Position numbers and translations under genes: made by a program. 64,000 nt of DNA from positions 93,726 through 157,725 of the forward strand of contig NZ_BBNM01000008.1 in NCBI RefSeq assembly GCF_000760595.1. The letters run 5' to 3'. Below, one piece after another: positions 44,477-55,363 of this stretch (positions are counted from its first letter, which is position 1; the number at the start of each line of letters is the position of its first letter). The notes under the pieces were generated by a model. That model searched no databases, was not told the origin of the DNA, and saw only the letters and a list, made by a program, of their open reading frames with translations. The DNA comes from Acinetobacter soli. Lineage in GTDB: Bacteria > Pseudomonadota > Gammaproteobacteria > Pseudomonadales > Moraxellaceae.

Positions 44477-45829
44477 ATGTCGCTTCCAGAAAATCATTCT
44501 GAACACACTCAAACCCAACAGTATGTCCACTGGTTTCGAAACTCAGCTCCGTACATCAACGCGCATCGAAATAAAACGTTCGTTTTAATGTTTGGTGGTG
44601 AAGCCGTTCAACATCATAATTTCCAGCATATTATTCACGATATTGCCCTGCTGCACTCTCTGGGCATCCGTCTGATTCTGGTACATGGCGCTCGCCCACA
44701 AATTAACCAGAATCTTCAAGAAAAATCATTATATACGCCTATTCACCAGCATCGCCGTGTCACCACACGTGAATCGTTAGCTAGTGTCATGAATGCGGTG
44801 GGTTCAATTCGTTTGCAAATTGAAGCGCTGCTGTCGATGGGGCTCGCCAACTCGCCGATGCACGGCGCACGCATTGATGCGGTGTCTGGCAATTTTGTTA
44901 CTGCCAAGCCTTATGGAATCCGGGATGGTATCGATTTTCAGCTGACTGGTGAAGTACGAAGTATTGATACCGATGCGATCAGAGGTCACCTCGATAACCA
45001 TAATATTGTGGTACTGGGCCCAACGGGATATTCCACCACAGGTGAGGTATTCAACTTAATGGCCGAAGAAGTGGCCACCCGTACGGCCATTGCGCTCAAA
45101 GCAGATAAACTAATTTTTCTGACCGATCAGCAAGGCTTGGTCAACGATGAAGGTAAACTGCTGCGCGAGCTGACACCGCATCAGCTTGATCGCTACATTC
45201 AGCAAAAGGCACAAAGGCTTGAGCATGTCATTCCGCTACAAAGTGCCCAAACGGCTTCGCTTTCAGGCGTGCATCGTGTGCATTTAATTCCTTATTTTCA
45301 TGATGGTGCCTTAATTGAGGAGCTGTTTACCCGTGACGGGATTGGTACGCTTATTACCGATGCACATTATGAAGAGGTGCGTATCGCCAACATTCAAGAT
45401 GTCGGTGGTTTGATTCATTTGCTGCGCCCACTCGAGCAAGAAGGAATTTTGGTGTACCGCTCACGCGAACGACTGGAGAGCGAGATTGCTCAGTTTGCTG
45501 TGATTGAACGTGATGGCATGATTCTGGCGTGTGCAGCGCTATATCCAATACCAACCGCAAAAGGCGAAATTCGTTCGGCCGAAATTGCCTGTGTAGCGGT
45601 CGATCCGGCCTATCGCAAATCCAACCGGGGTAGCCAGATTTTGCACTTTTTAGAAGAAAAAGCGCGCCAAGACGGAATTTTACAGTTATTTGTACTGACC
45701 ACACGTACAGCGCACTGGTTCTTAGAGCATGGCTTTTCGCATGCCAGCGTGGACGAATTACCCGACGCGCGCCAAGCACTTTACAATTTTCAGCGCAACT
45801 CGTTGGTCTTTAAAAAAATCCTGATGTAA
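44477..45829 (+). CDS. argA: Amino-acid N-acetyltransferase (N-acetylglutamate synthase)
   Basis: A 450-residue ArgA. Residues 1-290 are an amino-acid-kinase fold (VLMFGGEAVQHHNFQHIIHD, LILVHGARPQINQNL, VVLGPTGYSTTGEVFNLMAE) that senses arginine; residues 310-450 are a GNAT domain (IACVAVDPAYRKSNRGSQIL, LFVLTTRTAHWFLEHGF). It makes N-acetylglutamate, the first step of arginine synthesis. Monocistronic by context. Confidence 0.96.
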   Translation: MSLPENHSEHTQTQQYVHWFRNSAPYINAHRNKTFVLMFGGEAVQHHNFQHIIHDIALLHSLGIRLILVHGARPQINQNLQEKSLYTPIHQHRRVTTRESLASVMNAVGSIRLQIEALLSMGLANSPMHGARIDAVSGNFVTAKPYGIRDGIDFQLTGEVRSIDTDAIRGHLDNHNIVVLGPTGYSTTGEVFNLMAEEVATRTAIALKADKLIFLTDQQGLVNDEGKLLRELTPHQLDRYIQQKAQRLEHVIPLQSAQTASLSGVHRVHLIPYFHDGALIEELFTRDGIGTLITDAHYEEVRIANIQDVGGLIHLLRPLEQEGILVYRSRERLESEIAQFAVIERDGMILACAALYPIPTAKGEIRSAEIACVAVDPAYRKSNRGSQILHFLEEKARQDGILQLFVLTTRTAHWFLEHGFSHASVDELPDARQALYNFQRNSLVFKKILM

Positions 45830-46230
45830 GGCCAACTGTTGGGCAGTCGCGTGCAAGTCAGAGCCAGACTGCCCTTTGCCTTTCGCTACATGTCAGATTG
45901 TGTGAGTCATTTGGCTTTAGCAGAACTTGCTATATCTTTATTCATGCAATCTTTAGTCAAATCAGCGCTATTGCCTGCCTTCACCGCTTTATTCAGTTTT
46001 AAGATGACATTATTAATGTATTGAAAATACATAAAATTCAAACACTTATTTTAATAAAATTCAATGCCATCATAATTTTATAAATGACAAATACAGATAA
46101 GCTTTGCAGTTTTTTATTTATCTATTTTTTACATAAGTAATGTTAAAAATCTTATTTTTTATGCAAAGCAATTGGTTCTAAGGTGTGCCCTCTAGTTCGA
46201 TCTTTTCACTTTTTCGAGGCAGCACGCATC
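45830..46230 (+). promoter_or_regulatory. Intergenic region upstream of the sulfonate operon
   Basis: About 400 bases. The right half is AT-rich and probably carries the promoter of the ssu-like operon. GCTTTGCA at 46101-46108 is inverted at 46162-46169 (TGCAAAGC), 53 bases apart, which could mark paired regulator half-sites. The 61-residue open frame here has no signal or family features. Confidence 0.4.
45841..45874 (+). terminator. Possible weak terminator after argA
   Basis: GGGCAGTC (45841-45848) pairs with GACTGCCC (45867-45874), an 18-base loop, and only TTT after it. Modest support. Confidence 0.4.
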
Positions 46231-47205
46231 ATGGCCAGTATCGCATCTTCTTCATGGTTTAAGTTTTCAGTGATTGCAGCAGGAATCACCGGCATGATGA
46301 TGCTTAGCGGCTGTGCCAAAGAACAAAAACAAGCACTCACCACTTTAAATATTGGTTTTCAAAAATACGGTTTATTGCCCATCGTGAAACAACGTGGCGA
46401 TCTGGATCAGGCCCTGAAAGCACAGGGTATTCAGGTGAAATGGGTCGAGTTTCCGGCGGGCCCGCAACTGCTTGAAGGCTTAAATGTCGGAAGTGTCGTA
46501 TTTGGTGAGTCGGGCGAGGCACCTCCTATTTTTGCACAAGCTGCCAGCCCTAATCTGGTGTACGTGGCTAATCAGCCTGCTGCACCAAACGCCGAGGCAC
46601 TGATTGTTCAAAAAAACTCGCCTATTCAAAGTATTCAAGATTTAAAAGGCAAACGCGTGGCGCTGAACAAAGGCTCAAACGTGCATTATCTGCTGCTTAA
46701 ATTACTCGAGAAAAACCAGCTCACGCTGCAGGATATTCAAGTGGTGTATTTGCCACCTGCCGATGCCCGTGCAGCCTTTGAAAAAGGTGCGGTGGATGCA
46801 TGGGTGATTTGGGATCCATTCTTTGCAGCAGCAGAGCAGCAAATTGACGCACGTGTACTGGCCACCGGGCAAAATCTGGTCAGTAACCATCAGTTTTATT
46901 TAGCCGATCGCAAATTTGCCGAGCAGCATCCAGAAGTACTTAAGACCGTAGTGCAACAGCTCAATCAAACCACCGAGTGGGTCAAAACCCATCAGGACGA
47001 TGCAGCTCGTTTATTAGAAAAACCGACCGCGCTGGATTTCAATATTTTAAAAACGTCCATTTCGCGTATGGGCTTTGGGGTTAAACCACTTTCATCTGAA
47101 GTGATTCAGCAGCAGCAATACGTTGCAGATGCCTTTTATCAACAAAAACTGATTCCACAACCACTCAAAATTCAAGATGCCATTTTAACTGGTCAAATAA
47201 AATAA
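46231..47205 (+). CDS. Aliphatic sulfonate ABC transporter substrate-binding lipoprotein (first SsuA-like)
   Basis: A 324-residue protein from ATG 46231 with a lipoprotein signal ending GMMMLSGC. The NMT1/THI5-like fold of SsuA is clear: LNIGFQKYGLLPIVKQRG, VKWVEFPAGPQLLEGLNVGS, GESGEAPPIFAQAASPNLVY, and LPPADARAAFEKGAVDAWVI. It binds sulfonates in the periplasm for SsuBC. A homologous protein follows 17 bases later. Confidence 0.9.
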   Translation: MASIASSSWFKFSVIAAGITGMMMLSGCAKEQKQALTTLNIGFQKYGLLPIVKQRGDLDQALKAQGIQVKWVEFPAGPQLLEGLNVGSVVFGESGEAPPIFAQAASPNLVYVANQPAAPNAEALIVQKNSPIQSIQDLKGKRVALNKGSNVHYLLLKLLEKNQLTLQDIQVVYLPPADARAAFEKGAVDAWVIWDPFFAAAEQQIDARVLATGQNLVSNHQFYLADRKFAEQHPEVLKTVVQQLNQTTEWVKTHQDDAARLLEKPTALDFNILKTSISRMGFGVKPLSSEVIQQQQYVADAFYQQKLIPQPLKIQDAILTGQIK

Positions 47206-47222
47206 TTGGGGCAACATTCATC

Positions 47223-48218
47223 ATGACCATATTGAAAACATTCGGCGTAATCGGTGCATTGGGGCTTAGCGTAGTAATGACCGCATGCCAAAAGCATGAC
47301 GCAGGCACAGAAAATAAAAACCAAACCACGCCCGCAGCCGAAAGCGCAGTGAAAACCCTGACCATTGGCTTTCAAAAATCATCGCTGAATCTCTTGATTG
47401 CCAAACAACAAAAAATTTATGAACAAGAGTTTCCGGGCGCCAAAATTGAATGGCGTGAATTTCCTGCAGGGCCACAAATGCTTGAAGCCTTGGCCGTAGG
47501 TGCAGTCGATTTTGGCGCTGTGGGCAATACACCGCCTATTTTTGCTCAGGCAGCCGATAAACCGCTGAGCTATGTCGGATATGAAGTAGTTCCTGCCGAT
47601 TCGCAAGCCATCTTGATTCCAACAAACAGTGGCATTCAGTCCATTGCCGATTTAAAAGGCAAGCGCATTGCCGTTCAAAAAGGATCGAGTGCGCATGAAT
47701 TACTGGCCAAAGTATTGCAAAAAGCGGGGCTGAGCTGGAGCGATATTCAGCCCATTTGGCTCCCACCTGCCGATGCGCGTGCGGCTTTTGACAAAGGTGC
47801 CATTGATGCATGGTCGATCTGGGAACCGTACTTAAGCACTACCGAGCTGAAAGGCCATGCAAAATCACTGATTGACGGCCGTGCGTTTCCAACCACCTAT
47901 TCATTTTATATCGGCAATCCTCGTTTTATTCAGCAACACCCCGATGCAGCACAGAAAGTTTTAGATGGTTTGAATAAAGCCGATCAATGGTTTGTTCAGC
48001 ATCAAGATCAAGGTTTAAGTATTTATGCGCAGAGTACGGGTCTAGATACGCAAGTGGCGAAGGCGGTGTTGGATAAGCGTGCCAAACCGTCTCCAATTCA
48101 ACCCATCAATGCCGAAGTAACGCAAGCGCAGCAGCAGATTGCAGATCTGTTTCAGCAGGTGCAGCTTATTCCCAAAACCATCAACGTGAGCCAGACCATC
48201 TGGACTGCGAAGCCCTAG
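47223..48218 (+). CDS. ssuA: Aliphatic sulfonate ABC transporter substrate-binding protein (second SsuA-like)
   Basis: A 331-residue SsuA paralogue with a lipoprotein-like signal (ALGLSVVMTAC) and the same landmarks: LTIGFQKSSLNLLIAKQQ, IEWREFPAGPQMLEALAVGA, GNTPPIFAQAADKPLSYVG, LPPADARAAFDKGAIDAWSI. Divergence from the first copy outside these motifs suggests different ligands for one ABC permease. Confidence 0.9.
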   Translation: MTILKTFGVIGALGLSVVMTACQKHDAGTENKNQTTPAAESAVKTLTIGFQKSSLNLLIAKQQKIYEQEFPGAKIEWREFPAGPQMLEALAVGAVDFGAVGNTPPIFAQAADKPLSYVGYEVVPADSQAILIPTNSGIQSIADLKGKRIAVQKGSSAHELLAKVLQKAGLSWSDIQPIWLPPADARAAFDKGAIDAWSIWEPYLSTTELKGHAKSLIDGRAFPTTYSFYIGNPRFIQQHPDAAQKVLDGLNKADQWFVQHQDQGLSIYAQSTGLDTQVAKAVLDKRAKPSPIQPINAEVTQAQQQIADLFQQVQLIPKTINVSQTIWTAKP

Positions 48219-48245
48219 ATTTAGCAACTTGTAAGGAATGTTAGT

Positions 48246-49430
48246 ATGAATATTTTCTGGTTTATTCCCACTCACGGTGACAGTCGCTACCTCGGAACCA
48301 GCAAAGGCGCACGTCAGGTCGACCATGGCTATATGAAGCAAATTGCTGTTGCGGTCGATCAACTGGGTTATACCGGTGTACTGATTCCGACAGGTCGTTC
48401 TTGTGAAGACCCATGGATTACGGCCGCCAGCCTCATCGATGCCACAACGCAGCTCAAGTTTTTGGTGGCGCTGCGCCCGGGCATTACCACACCAGCGCTA
48501 GCGGCGCGGATGGCAGCCACCTTCGACCGACTTTCGAACGGACGTGTTTTGCTGAACTTGGTCACCGGTGGCGACGAACAGGAACTCAAAGGCGATGGTT
48601 TGTATGAAGACCATGACACGCGCTATCAGACGGCCACCGAATACGTCAAAATCTGGCGCGAAATTTTAACCCGTTCGCACACAGGCGAGTCATTGACCTT
48701 TCACGGCGAACGGTTAAGTGTCGATGATGCCAAGCTGCTTTATCCGCCTATTCAGCAGCCGTATCCACCGCTCTGGTTTGGTGGCTCATCTGAGGCGGCT
48801 GCCGAACTGGCTGCCGAACAAGTCGATACTTATCTGACTTGGGGTGAACCTCCAGCGGCAGTGAAAGAAAAAGTAGACGCCATGAAAGCGCGTGCACAAG
48901 CCAAAGGCCGCACACTCAATTATGGAATTCGCTTGCATGTGATTGTGCGTGAAACCAACGAGCAAGCATGGGCTGCAGCCAATGAACTGATCCAATATTT
49001 AGACGATGACACCATTGCCGCTGCACAAAAGAAATTTGCCCAGATGGATTCGGTGGGACAACAGCGTATGGCAGCCTTGCATGGCGGACGCCGCGATAAG
49101 CTTGAAGTGTCACCCAACTTGTGGGCAGGGATTGGTTTAGTTCGCGGCGGTGCGGGAACTGCACTGGTCGGTGATCCTGAAACCGTTGCCGCGCGTATTC
49201 AAGAATATGCCGACCTTGGTATCGATACCTTTATTTTCTCTGGTTATCCGCACCTAGAAGAGTCGATTCGTTTTGCCGAACTGGTGTTTCCACTGCTGCC
49301 GCTTAAAACCCGTGAAAAACTGACCCAACCGAATCTGACTGGACCATTTGGCGAGATTATTGCCAATAACTATGTTCCGAACCAGCAAAAGGACGAACCC
49401 AAAAATCAGGTCGTCAAGGAGCCCGCATGA
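48246..49430 (+). CDS. ssuD: FMNH2-dependent alkanesulfonate monooxygenase
   Basis: A 394-residue bacterial-luciferase-like enzyme. [20 protein letters not shown] at the N-terminus, [18 protein letters not shown], and [20 protein letters not shown] identify SsuD. It splits alkanesulfonates into aldehyde and sulfite with FMNH2 and oxygen. No SsuE flavin reductase lies in the operon. Its stop overlaps the ssuC start by 4 bases. Confidence 0.95.
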   Translation: MNIFWFIPTHGDSRYLGTSKGARQVDHGYMKQIAVAVDQLGYTGVLIPTGRSCEDPWITAASLIDATTQLKFLVALRPGITTPALAARMAATFDRLSNGRVLLNLVTGGDEQELKGDGLYEDHDTRYQTATEYVKIWREILTRSHTGESLTFHGERLSVDDAKLLYPPIQQPYPPLWFGGSSEAAAELAAEQVDTYLTWGEPPAAVKEKVDAMKARAQAKGRTLNYGIRLHVIVRETNEQAWAAANELIQYLDDDTIAAAQKKFAQMDSVGQQRMAALHGGRRDKLEVSPNLWAGIGLVRGGAGTALVGDPETVAARIQEYADLGIDTFIFSGYPHLEESIRFAELVFPLLPLKTREKLTQPNLTGPFGEIIANNYVPNQQKDEPKNQVVKEPA

Positions 49431-50227
49431 GTCGATCGAATACATCGAATGTTTCACGTGGAACCAAAGCACTCGGGCAGCAATTGCTGCCTTGGGTATT
49501 CCCGGTGGTGCTGATTGCAGTCTGGCAATTTGCATCGAGCGTGGGCCTGTTGCAAAGCCGTGTTTTACCCGCACCGAGTGCCGTGGTGAGTGCATTTTGG
49601 CAGCTTCTGATCAGTGGTGAGCTTTGGCACCATGTCAAGGTGAGTGCTGGTCGTGCACTGATTGGCTTACTAATAGGGGGTGGACTGGGGTTATTTTTGG
49701 GGCTGCTCAATGGCTCGTCCAAAATCGCCTCTACCCTACTCGACACCACCTTACAAATGATTCGTAACATTCCTGCACTGGCGCTGATTCCACTGGTAAT
49801 TTTGTGGTTTGGTATCGATGAGTCTGCCAAACTGTTTTTGGTGGCCGTCGGGGTATTTTTTCCAATGTATATCAATACCTATCACGGTATTCGCTCTGTC
49901 GATCCTCAGCTGATCGAGATGGGTAAAAGTTATGGTTTGAGTCGCTGGCAGTTATATAAAGAAATTATTTTACCGGGTGCAATGCCATCGATTTTGGTGG
50001 GCTTACGTTTTTCTTTAGGTCTGGTTTGGGTATTGCTGATTGTGGCTGAAACCATCTCTGCACAAGCAGGTATTGGCTATATGACCATGAACGCACGTGA
50101 ATTTTTGCAGACTGATGTCGTGCTAGTAGGCATTTTACTTTATGCCTTACTGGGCAAATTGGCAGATGTGCTGGCACAAAGCCTAGAACGTTATTTGCTG
50201 CGCTGGCATGCAGGCTATCAACAATAA
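49427..50227 (+). CDS. ssuC: Aliphatic sulfonate ABC transporter permease
   Basis: A 266-residue BPD-type permease with about six membrane helices. The coupling motif is [24 protein letters not shown], and the C-terminal [17 protein letters not shown] is typical of SsuC/TauC. It pairs with the ATPase that follows. Confidence 0.95.
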   Translation: MSRSNTSNVSRGTKALGQQLLPWVFPVVLIAVWQFASSVGLLQSRVLPAPSAVVSAFWQLLISGELWHHVKVSAGRALIGLLIGGGLGLFLGLLNGSSKIASTLLDTTLQMIRNIPALALIPLVILWFGIDESAKLFLVAVGVFFPMYINTYHGIRSVDPQLIEMGKSYGLSRWQLYKEIILPGAMPSILVGLRFSLGLVWVLLIVAETISAQAGIGYMTMNAREFLQTDVVLVGILLYALLGKLADVLAQSLERYLLRWHAGYQQ

Positions 50228-50239
50228 GAGGTCATGATC

Positions 50240-51034
50240 ATGAGCAATTTAAATGTCCCGCTGTATCTAGATCAGTCAAACACAGCAGCCACTCCAGATG
50301 ATACAAAAGCGCCTATCGGTGCAGAAATTTTAATCGAACAACTGCATAAGTTTTATGGTCAAGTTAAAGTACTCGAAGATCTGGATTTACACATTCAACC
50401 CGGCGAGTTTATTGCGATTGTTGGGCGTAGCGGCTGTGGTAAAAGCACCCTGCTACGCCTCATTGCAGGGCTTGAAGACACCAGTTACGGTGAAATCAAA
50501 TTTAAATCGGCACGCAATTTCCGTGAAGGCATTACATCAGACGACATTCGGGTCATGTTCCAAGATCCACGCCTGTTGCCATGGAAAAGTATTGTGCATA
50601 ATGTGCAGTTGGGTTTAAAGAAAGAACAGCAGCATCATGCCGCTACCTTGCTTGAAAAAGTCGGCTTAAAAGACAAAGCAGAACAATGGCCGTCGCAGCT
50701 TTCGGGTGGTCAGCGCCAGCGTACAGCCTTGGCACGCGCGCTTTCACATTCCCCACGCATCTTATTGCTAGATGAGCCACTTGGCGCGCTCGACGCCCTG
50801 ACGCGCCTTGAGATGCAAAGCCTGATTGAACGTTTATGGACTGAGCAAGGCTTTACGGCTATTTTGGTTACACATGATGTCAGTGAGGCGGTGCAACTGG
50901 CAGACCGCATCATCCTGCTCGATAAAGGCCATATTGCACAAAGTTTTGAGGTGAAATTGCCGCGTCCGCGCCAGAAAAGTCTAGAGTTTGCCCAGCTTGA
51001 GCAACAGGTGCTTGAAGCCGTTTTAGCCACCTAA
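50240..51034 (+). CDS. ssuB: Aliphatic sulfonate ABC transporter ATP-binding protein
   Basis: A 264-residue ABC ATPase: Walker [15 protein letters not shown]-loop [12 protein letters not shown] (the RLLPW form of nitrate/taurine/sulfonate ATPases), signature [15 protein letters not shown], Walker [13 protein letters not shown], and H-loop [13 protein letters not shown] 50240 has AGAGG about 8 bases before it; ATG 50234 is an alternative. Last gene of the operon. Confidence 0.95.
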   Translation: MSNLNVPLYLDQSNTAATPDDTKAPIGAEILIEQLHKFYGQVKVLEDLDLHIQPGEFIAIVGRSGCGKSTLLRLIAGLEDTSYGEIKFKSARNFREGITSDDIRVMFQDPRLLPWKSIVHNVQLGLKKEQQHHAATLLEKVGLKDKAEQWPSQLSGGQRQRTALARALSHSPRILLLDEPLGALDALTRLEMQSLIERLWTEQGFTAILVTHDVSEAVQLADRIILLDKGHIAQSFEVKLPRPRQKSLEFAQLEQQVLEAVLAT

Positions 51035-51050
51035 ATACTACTGCCCAAAT

Positions 51051-51090
51051 AAAAAACAGCGTGTCATCTGGCACGCTGTTTTTTTTATTT
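51051..51090. terminator. Bidirectional terminator between ssuB and rutG
   Basis: AAAAAACAGCGTG (51051-51063) pairs with CACGCTGTTTTTT (51072-51084) over 13 bases, with T runs on both strands. It ends the sulfonate operon and the converging rut operon. Confidence 0.93.
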
Positions 51091-51096
51091 TTCTTT

Positions 51097-52461
51097 TTAG
51101 GAGGAATGCGGTGTTGCAGGATGAATCGTTTTTTCGGTCGATGCATTCATTGTTGCGACAGGCTGCTGCTGAGTTCGGTTTAAAAGCAAATTCAATACAA
51201 TCGCCGCCAGCGTAGCCGTGCCAATACCGCCCAAATCAAATGCTCCAATATGCAAACTAAAGTTACCGGCCCCCATAATCAAACTGACCGCCGCGATAAT
51301 CAGCGTGCTGTTTTGACTAAAATCAACTCGATGATCAATCCAGATTTTGGCTCCGGCCACTGTAATCAAGCCAAATACCACAATCGATGCACCACCCAGC
51401 AGTGCTACCGGAATGGTATGAATAATCGCGCCAAATTTTGGAGATAAACCCAGTAAAATCGCAAAGACACCTGCAAATAAAAAGATGGTGGTGGAATAAA
51501 CCTTGGTCACCGCCATCACACCAATATTTTCTGCATAAGTGGTCATGCCGGTGCCGCCTACAGAAGCCGACAAGGTGGTACAGACTCCATCGGCAAAAAA
51601 GCCACGCCCCATATACGGCGAAAGGTTACGACCAGTCATGGCCGAAACTGCTTTAAAATGTCCCAGATTTTCAGCCACCAAAATTAAGGCGACAGGTGCA
51701 ATTAACAAAATGGCATTTGCCTGAAATACAGGCTGATGAAATGTGGGCAAACCTATCCACGCGGCTTGAGCAATTGGCGCAAAATCGATGGCTTTACCCA
51801 ATCCCATTAGGTTGGCCAAAACAAAGTAAGCCAGATACGCCAAACATAGCCCGACCAGTAACAATAAGCGCCGCAACATGCCTCGCGTAAAGACGGCAAC
51901 GGCACTGATACACAAAATGGTCAGGACCGCCATCCACGTATCAAAGCCATTAGCAGAGACACTTTTGATGGTGACAGGTGCCAGATTTAATCCAATAATC
52001 ATCACAATCGCACCCGTGACAATCGGTGGCATCAGTTTTTCAATCCATGCTGTTCCTGTTCGCATCACGATCAGACCAATCGCAGCATAAATCAGACCAC
52101 ATACCACTGTACCACCCAGTGCCAATGCAATATTGGGATTGGCACCCACCCCATTGTATCCTGTGGCAGCAGCAACCGCCGCAATAAAGGCAAAGCTTGA
52201 ACCTAAATAGCTGGGCATCCGCCCGCCAGTGAGCAGAAAAAATAAGATGGTGCCAAATCCGGTAATCAAGATGGTCAGATTGGGATCAAAACCCATCAAC
52301 ATGGGTGCCAGCACCGTGGCACCAAACATGGCAAAGGCATGCTGCATACCTAAAACCACACTTTTTCCTGCGGGAAGATATTCATCGATTTGAACCGGCT
52401 GATGATTCAGGTCGCCTCGATAAGGTTTAAATTTGGTAAACCACGATTCATGTTGCGACAT
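51097..52461 (-). CDS. rutG: Pyrimidine permease (NCS2 family)
   Basis: A 454-residue transporter with about 14 hydrophobic segments. VVLGMQHAFAMFGATVLAPM near the N-terminus and NLGHFKAVSAMTGRNLSPYM and GTTTYAEN-like GGTGMTTYAENIGVMAVT are the uracil-permease (UraA/RutG) signatures. It imports uracil or related bases. It is the last gene of the minus-strand rut operon, 27 bases after rutF. Confidence 0.93.
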   Translation of the reverse strand: MSQHESWFTKFKPYRGDLNHQPVQIDEYLPAGKSVVLGMQHAFAMFGATVLAPMLMGFDPNLTILITGFGTILFFLLTGGRMPSYLGSSFAFIAAVAAATGYNGVGANPNIALALGGTVVCGLIYAAIGLIVMRTGTAWIEKLMPPIVTGAIVMIIGLNLAPVTIKSVSANGFDTWMAVLTILCISAVAVFTRGMLRRLLLLVGLCLAYLAYFVLANLMGLGKAIDFAPIAQAAWIGLPTFHQPVFQANAILLIAPVALILVAENLGHFKAVSAMTGRNLSPYMGRGFFADGVCTTLSASVGGTGMTTYAENIGVMAVTKVYSTTIFLFAGVFAILLGLSPKFGAIIHTIPVALLGGASIVVFGLITVAGAKIWIDHRVDFSQNSTLIIAAVSLIMGAGNFSLHIGAFDLGGIGTATLAAIVLNLLLNRTQQQPVATMNASTEKTIHPATPHSS

Positions 52462-52488
52462 GACGATTACTCCTGCTCTTTAGCTGCT

Positions 52489-53055
52489 TTAAGCCACAGC
52501 ATGTGGTTCACAATAGTGACGATTAAAATACATCAAGGGATTTTTGCCCTGACATTGCTGTATGGCACGAACCTCACAAATCAGTACATCATGACTGCCC
52601 ACCGAAACACTGTTCACGACCTCACAATCAAACGACACCAGCGCATCTTGCAATACGGGTGATTGCGTAAGCAAACAATCCCACTCCCCCTGCGCAAAGC
52701 GATCGCTCATTGGGGTTTTACCACCAAATAAATTTGACAGATGTGCCTGATGAGCTGCCAGTGTATTTACGCAGAGCACCTTATTTTGCTCAAAGGTTTT
52801 AAACACCGATGCCCCCCGATTCAGACATACCAGTAAGGTCGGTGGAGAATCGGTGACGCTACATACGGCCGAAGCTGTAAAGCCGGATTTTCCTGCAATG
52901 CCATCGGTGGTAATCACGTGGACGGCGGCACCCAAATTAGACATTCCCTGTCGAAAAACCTGTGAGTCGACGTGTAAAGTGGTCGAACGTTCAAGTGGTG
53001 AACTGTGACGAATCAACGTTTCAATATGTTTTGCAGTATCTTCTAATACGGTCAT
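52489..53055 (-). CDS. rutF: NADH-dependent flavin reductase
   Basis: A 188-residue flavin reductase of the RutF/HpaC type: [49 protein letters not shown]. It supplies FMNH2 to RutA. In this window it is also the only obvious flavin reductase that could serve SsuD, but that is speculation. Confidence 0.92.
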   Translation of the reverse strand: MTVLEDTAKHIETLIRHSSPLERSTTLHVDSQVFRQGMSNLGAAVHVITTDGIAGKSGFTASAVCSVTDSPPTLLVCLNRGASVFKTFEQNKVLCVNTLAAHQAHLSNLFGGKTPMSDRFAQGEWDCLLTQSPVLQDALVSFDCEVVNSVSVGSHDVLICEVRAIQQCQGKNPLMYFNRHYCEPHAVA

Positions 53056-53124
53056 AACCTATCTCCTGCCTCACTGGGCTTAGCGCGGTATCTCATACGC
53101 CGTTCGCTTTAAGATTTTAATACT

Positions 53125-53511
53125 TTAAGGGGCCACATGAGCCACCGATGCAATTTCGATTAAGGCTTCGGGCTTAACCAAACCCACCTGTACGCAGTAG
53201 CGTGCTGGACGCTCATCTGGAAAGAATTCGGCATATACGGCGTTAATCGCCGCATAGTCAGACCAGTCACGTAAAAAAATATGGTTAAAGGTGATGTCTT
53301 TGAGCGTTCCTCCAGCATGACTGACAATGCCTTGAATGGTTTCAAGCACATGTCGGGTTTGGGCTGCGGCATCGCCGACATGTACCACGTTGTTGTGTGC
53401 ATCGAGCGGTAAAATACCGGAAACATAGACAATATGATCTGCCTTGGTGGCAGGTACATAAGGTGCCAGTGGGGCTGGTGTTCCGGTGGGTAAAATAATT
53501 TCTTTTGGCAT
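53125..53511 (-). CDS. rutC: Aminoacrylate-handling RidA-family protein
   Basis: A 128-residue YjgF/RidA protein: [20 protein letters not shown], the [20 protein letters not shown] segment and [20 protein letters not shown] with the conserved arginine. In the Rut pathway RutC deaminates or removes 3-aminoacrylate. It lies 11 bases after rutB. Confidence 0.95.
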   Translation of the reverse strand: MPKEIILPTGTPAPLAPYVPATKADHIVYVSGILPLDAHNNVVHVGDAAAQTRHVLETIQGIVSHAGGTLKDITFNHIFLRDWSDYAAINAVYAEFFPDERPARYCVQVGLVKPEALIEIASVAHVAP

Positions 53512-53522
53512 ACGGCGACTCG

Positions 53523-54257
53523 CTAGGCAGTTTTGGCTAAATGAGATTGATCGAAAGTTTCGACAAAGGTCTGGGTATCCGATACCCAGCCAAAAAAGGT
53601 TTTAATGTTGTACATGCTGGCCTGTTGCATCTCGACTGGCCCAGCCTGATAGCAGGCATCTTCCAGTGCAACACCAAAATATTCTAAAAAGAAGCCGTCT
53701 CGCAGAGTCGATTCCACACAGACATTGGTGGCAATACCCACAAAAACCAGATTGCGTATGCCGCGTGCACGTAGCATGCTGTCTAGCGCGGTATTGAAAA
53801 AGCCACTATAGCGAGGCTTTTCAATCACGATGTCTTGTGCCAGCGGTGTCAGTTCATCAATGAGCTCAAAATCCCAGCCACCTTTTGCCAGTAATTTGCC
53901 TTGTAATTCGGGTTGTTTGCGCATGGTTTTTAAGGCATTGGATTTATGAAAGTTCGGAGATCCAGCACCCCCTGCCTCAACATAGGCCTTGTCCCAACCG
54001 TTTTTAAAATAAATGACTTGTATACCCGCAGCATGCGCAGCCGCGACGGCTTTTTGAATATTCTTGACCACAGGTTTGGTTTTCGAGACATCAAATCCGG
54101 CCAAATCCAGATAACCGCCAATCGAGGTGTAAGCGTTTTGCATATCAATCACAATCAGCGCGGTATGCTCAGGTGCCAATTGGATGGCTTCTGGCTCGGC
54201 TTTAAGTACACATCCCGTTCCGGCACGTTCGGTAAAATCAGCAACAACGGTATTCAT
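53523..54257 (-). CDS. rutB: Peroxyureidoacrylate/ureidoacrylate amidohydrolase
   Basis: A 244-residue cysteine hydrolase of the isochorismatase fold. The Asp is in [20 protein letters not shown], and the nucleophilic Cys in [20 protein letters not shown]. It hydrolyses the RutA product to carbamate and aminoacrylate. Its start overlaps the rutA stop by 4 bases. Confidence 0.96.
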   Translation of the reverse strand: MNTVVADFTERAGTGCVLKAEPEAIQLAPEHTALIVIDMQNAYTSIGGYLDLAGFDVSKTKPVVKNIQKAVAAAHAAGIQVIYFKNGWDKAYVEAGGAGSPNFHKSNALKTMRKQPELQGKLLAKGGWDFELIDELTPLAQDIVIEKPRYSGFFNTALDSMLRARGIRNLVFVGIATNVCVESTLRDGFFLEYFGVALEDACYQAGPVEMQQASMYNIKTFFGWVSDTQTFVETFDQSHLAKTA

Positions 54258-55363
54258 GCGCTTTTCTCCAATGCGGTGAGTGGACGATATTCAGCAACTG
54301 CATCTTGGCGCGACATCATCAGCGGTTGGATGCGCTCACCAAAATCTTCAACACCTTGGACAAAATCATCAAAGGTGAGCAAGATGCCTTCAGTCCCCTG
54401 AATCTGGGCAATTTCATCGAGCATGGCAGCCACACTGGCATACGAGCCCACCAATGTGCCCATATTGATATTGACTGGTGAAACACTCGAAGCCATCTGA
54501 CGTACATTGGTATCTGCGCCTGAGCGTGTATCTTTACTGCCTTGATTCATCAGCCAGTTAATCGCCTCAACGTCTGCACCGGCATTGTAATGTTGCCACT
54601 TGGCCATGGCCTCAGCATCAGTTTCTGCCGCAATCACCATAAACAGCACATAAGTTTGTACATCACGCCCGGTTTGATCGGTAAACTGCTTTAAACGGTC
54701 ATTAATTGCGGCATAGGCAGTCGGGGTGTTGAGGCCTTTGCCAAACACAAAATTGTAGTCGGCATGTTGTGCCGAAAATGCCAGCCCCGAATCGGATTGA
54801 CCCGCACAAATAATTTTCATATCGGCTTGCGGCGCAGGGCTCACGCGGCAATCGTCCATCTGGAAGTGTTCCCCTTTAAAATCGGATTGTCCTGTCGCCC
54901 AGAGTTCACGCAGGATCTGTACATACTCAGATAGATAGTCATAGCGTTTGGCAAAATACTCATCGCCTGGCCACATTCCCATCTGGCTATATTCAGGTGC
55001 TTGCCAGCCCGTCACGACATTAAGTCCAAAACGACCATTCGAAATCGAATCAATGGTTGATGCCATTCGCGCCACAATGGCTGGTGGCATCACCAGTGTT
55101 GCAGCAGTGGCATAAATTTTGATTTTACTGGTGACCGCAGCCAACCCTGCCATGAGGGTAAAGCTCTCCATGTTATGATCCCAAAATTCAGTTTTTCCGC
55201 CAAAACCACGAAGCTTGATCATAGAGAGCGCAAAATCGAAGCCGTAATGTTCAGCGCGTTGTACAATTTTTTTATTCAGTTCAAATGTCGGCATATATTG
55301 AGGCGCATTTTCCGAAAGCAGCCAGCCGTTATTTCCGATAGGACAAAAAACACCAATTTTCAT
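54254..55363 (-). CDS. rutA: Pyrimidine oxygenase
   Basis: A 369-residue flavin-dependent oxygenase of the luciferase-like superfamily. [40 protein letters not shown] and [20 protein letters not shown] match RutA rather than SsuD. It opens the uracil ring between N3 and C4. ATG 55363 is chosen because the AAGAAGG ribosome site is 9 bases before it but touches the alternative ATG at 55372. First gene of rutABCFG. Confidence 0.95.
   Translation of the reverse strand: MKIGVFCPIGNNGWLLSENAPQYMPTFELNKKIVQRAEHYGFDFALSMIKLRGFGGKTEFWDHNMESFTLMAGLAAVTSKIKIYATAATLVMPPAIVARMASTIDSISNGRFGLNVVTGWQAPEYSQMGMWPGDEYFAKRYDYLSEYVQILRELWATGQSDFKGEHFQMDDCRVSPAPQADMKIICAGQSDSGLAFSAQHADYNFVFGKGLNTPTAYAAINDRLKQFTDQTGRDVQTYVLFMVIAAETDAEAMAKWQHYNAGADVEAINWLMNQGSKDTRSGADTNVRQMASSVSPVNINMGTLVGSYASVAAMLDEIAQIQGTEGILLTFDDFVQGVEDFGERIQPLMMSRQDAVAEYRPLTALEKSA

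Noticed and set aside
45839..46024. 61-codon plus-strand frame after argA
   Set aside because: No ribosome site, no family features, and it begins within the likely argA terminator hairpin.
47165..47811. Long minus-strand frames over the second SsuA gene
   Set aside because: Antisense shadows of a well-supported lipoprotein gene.
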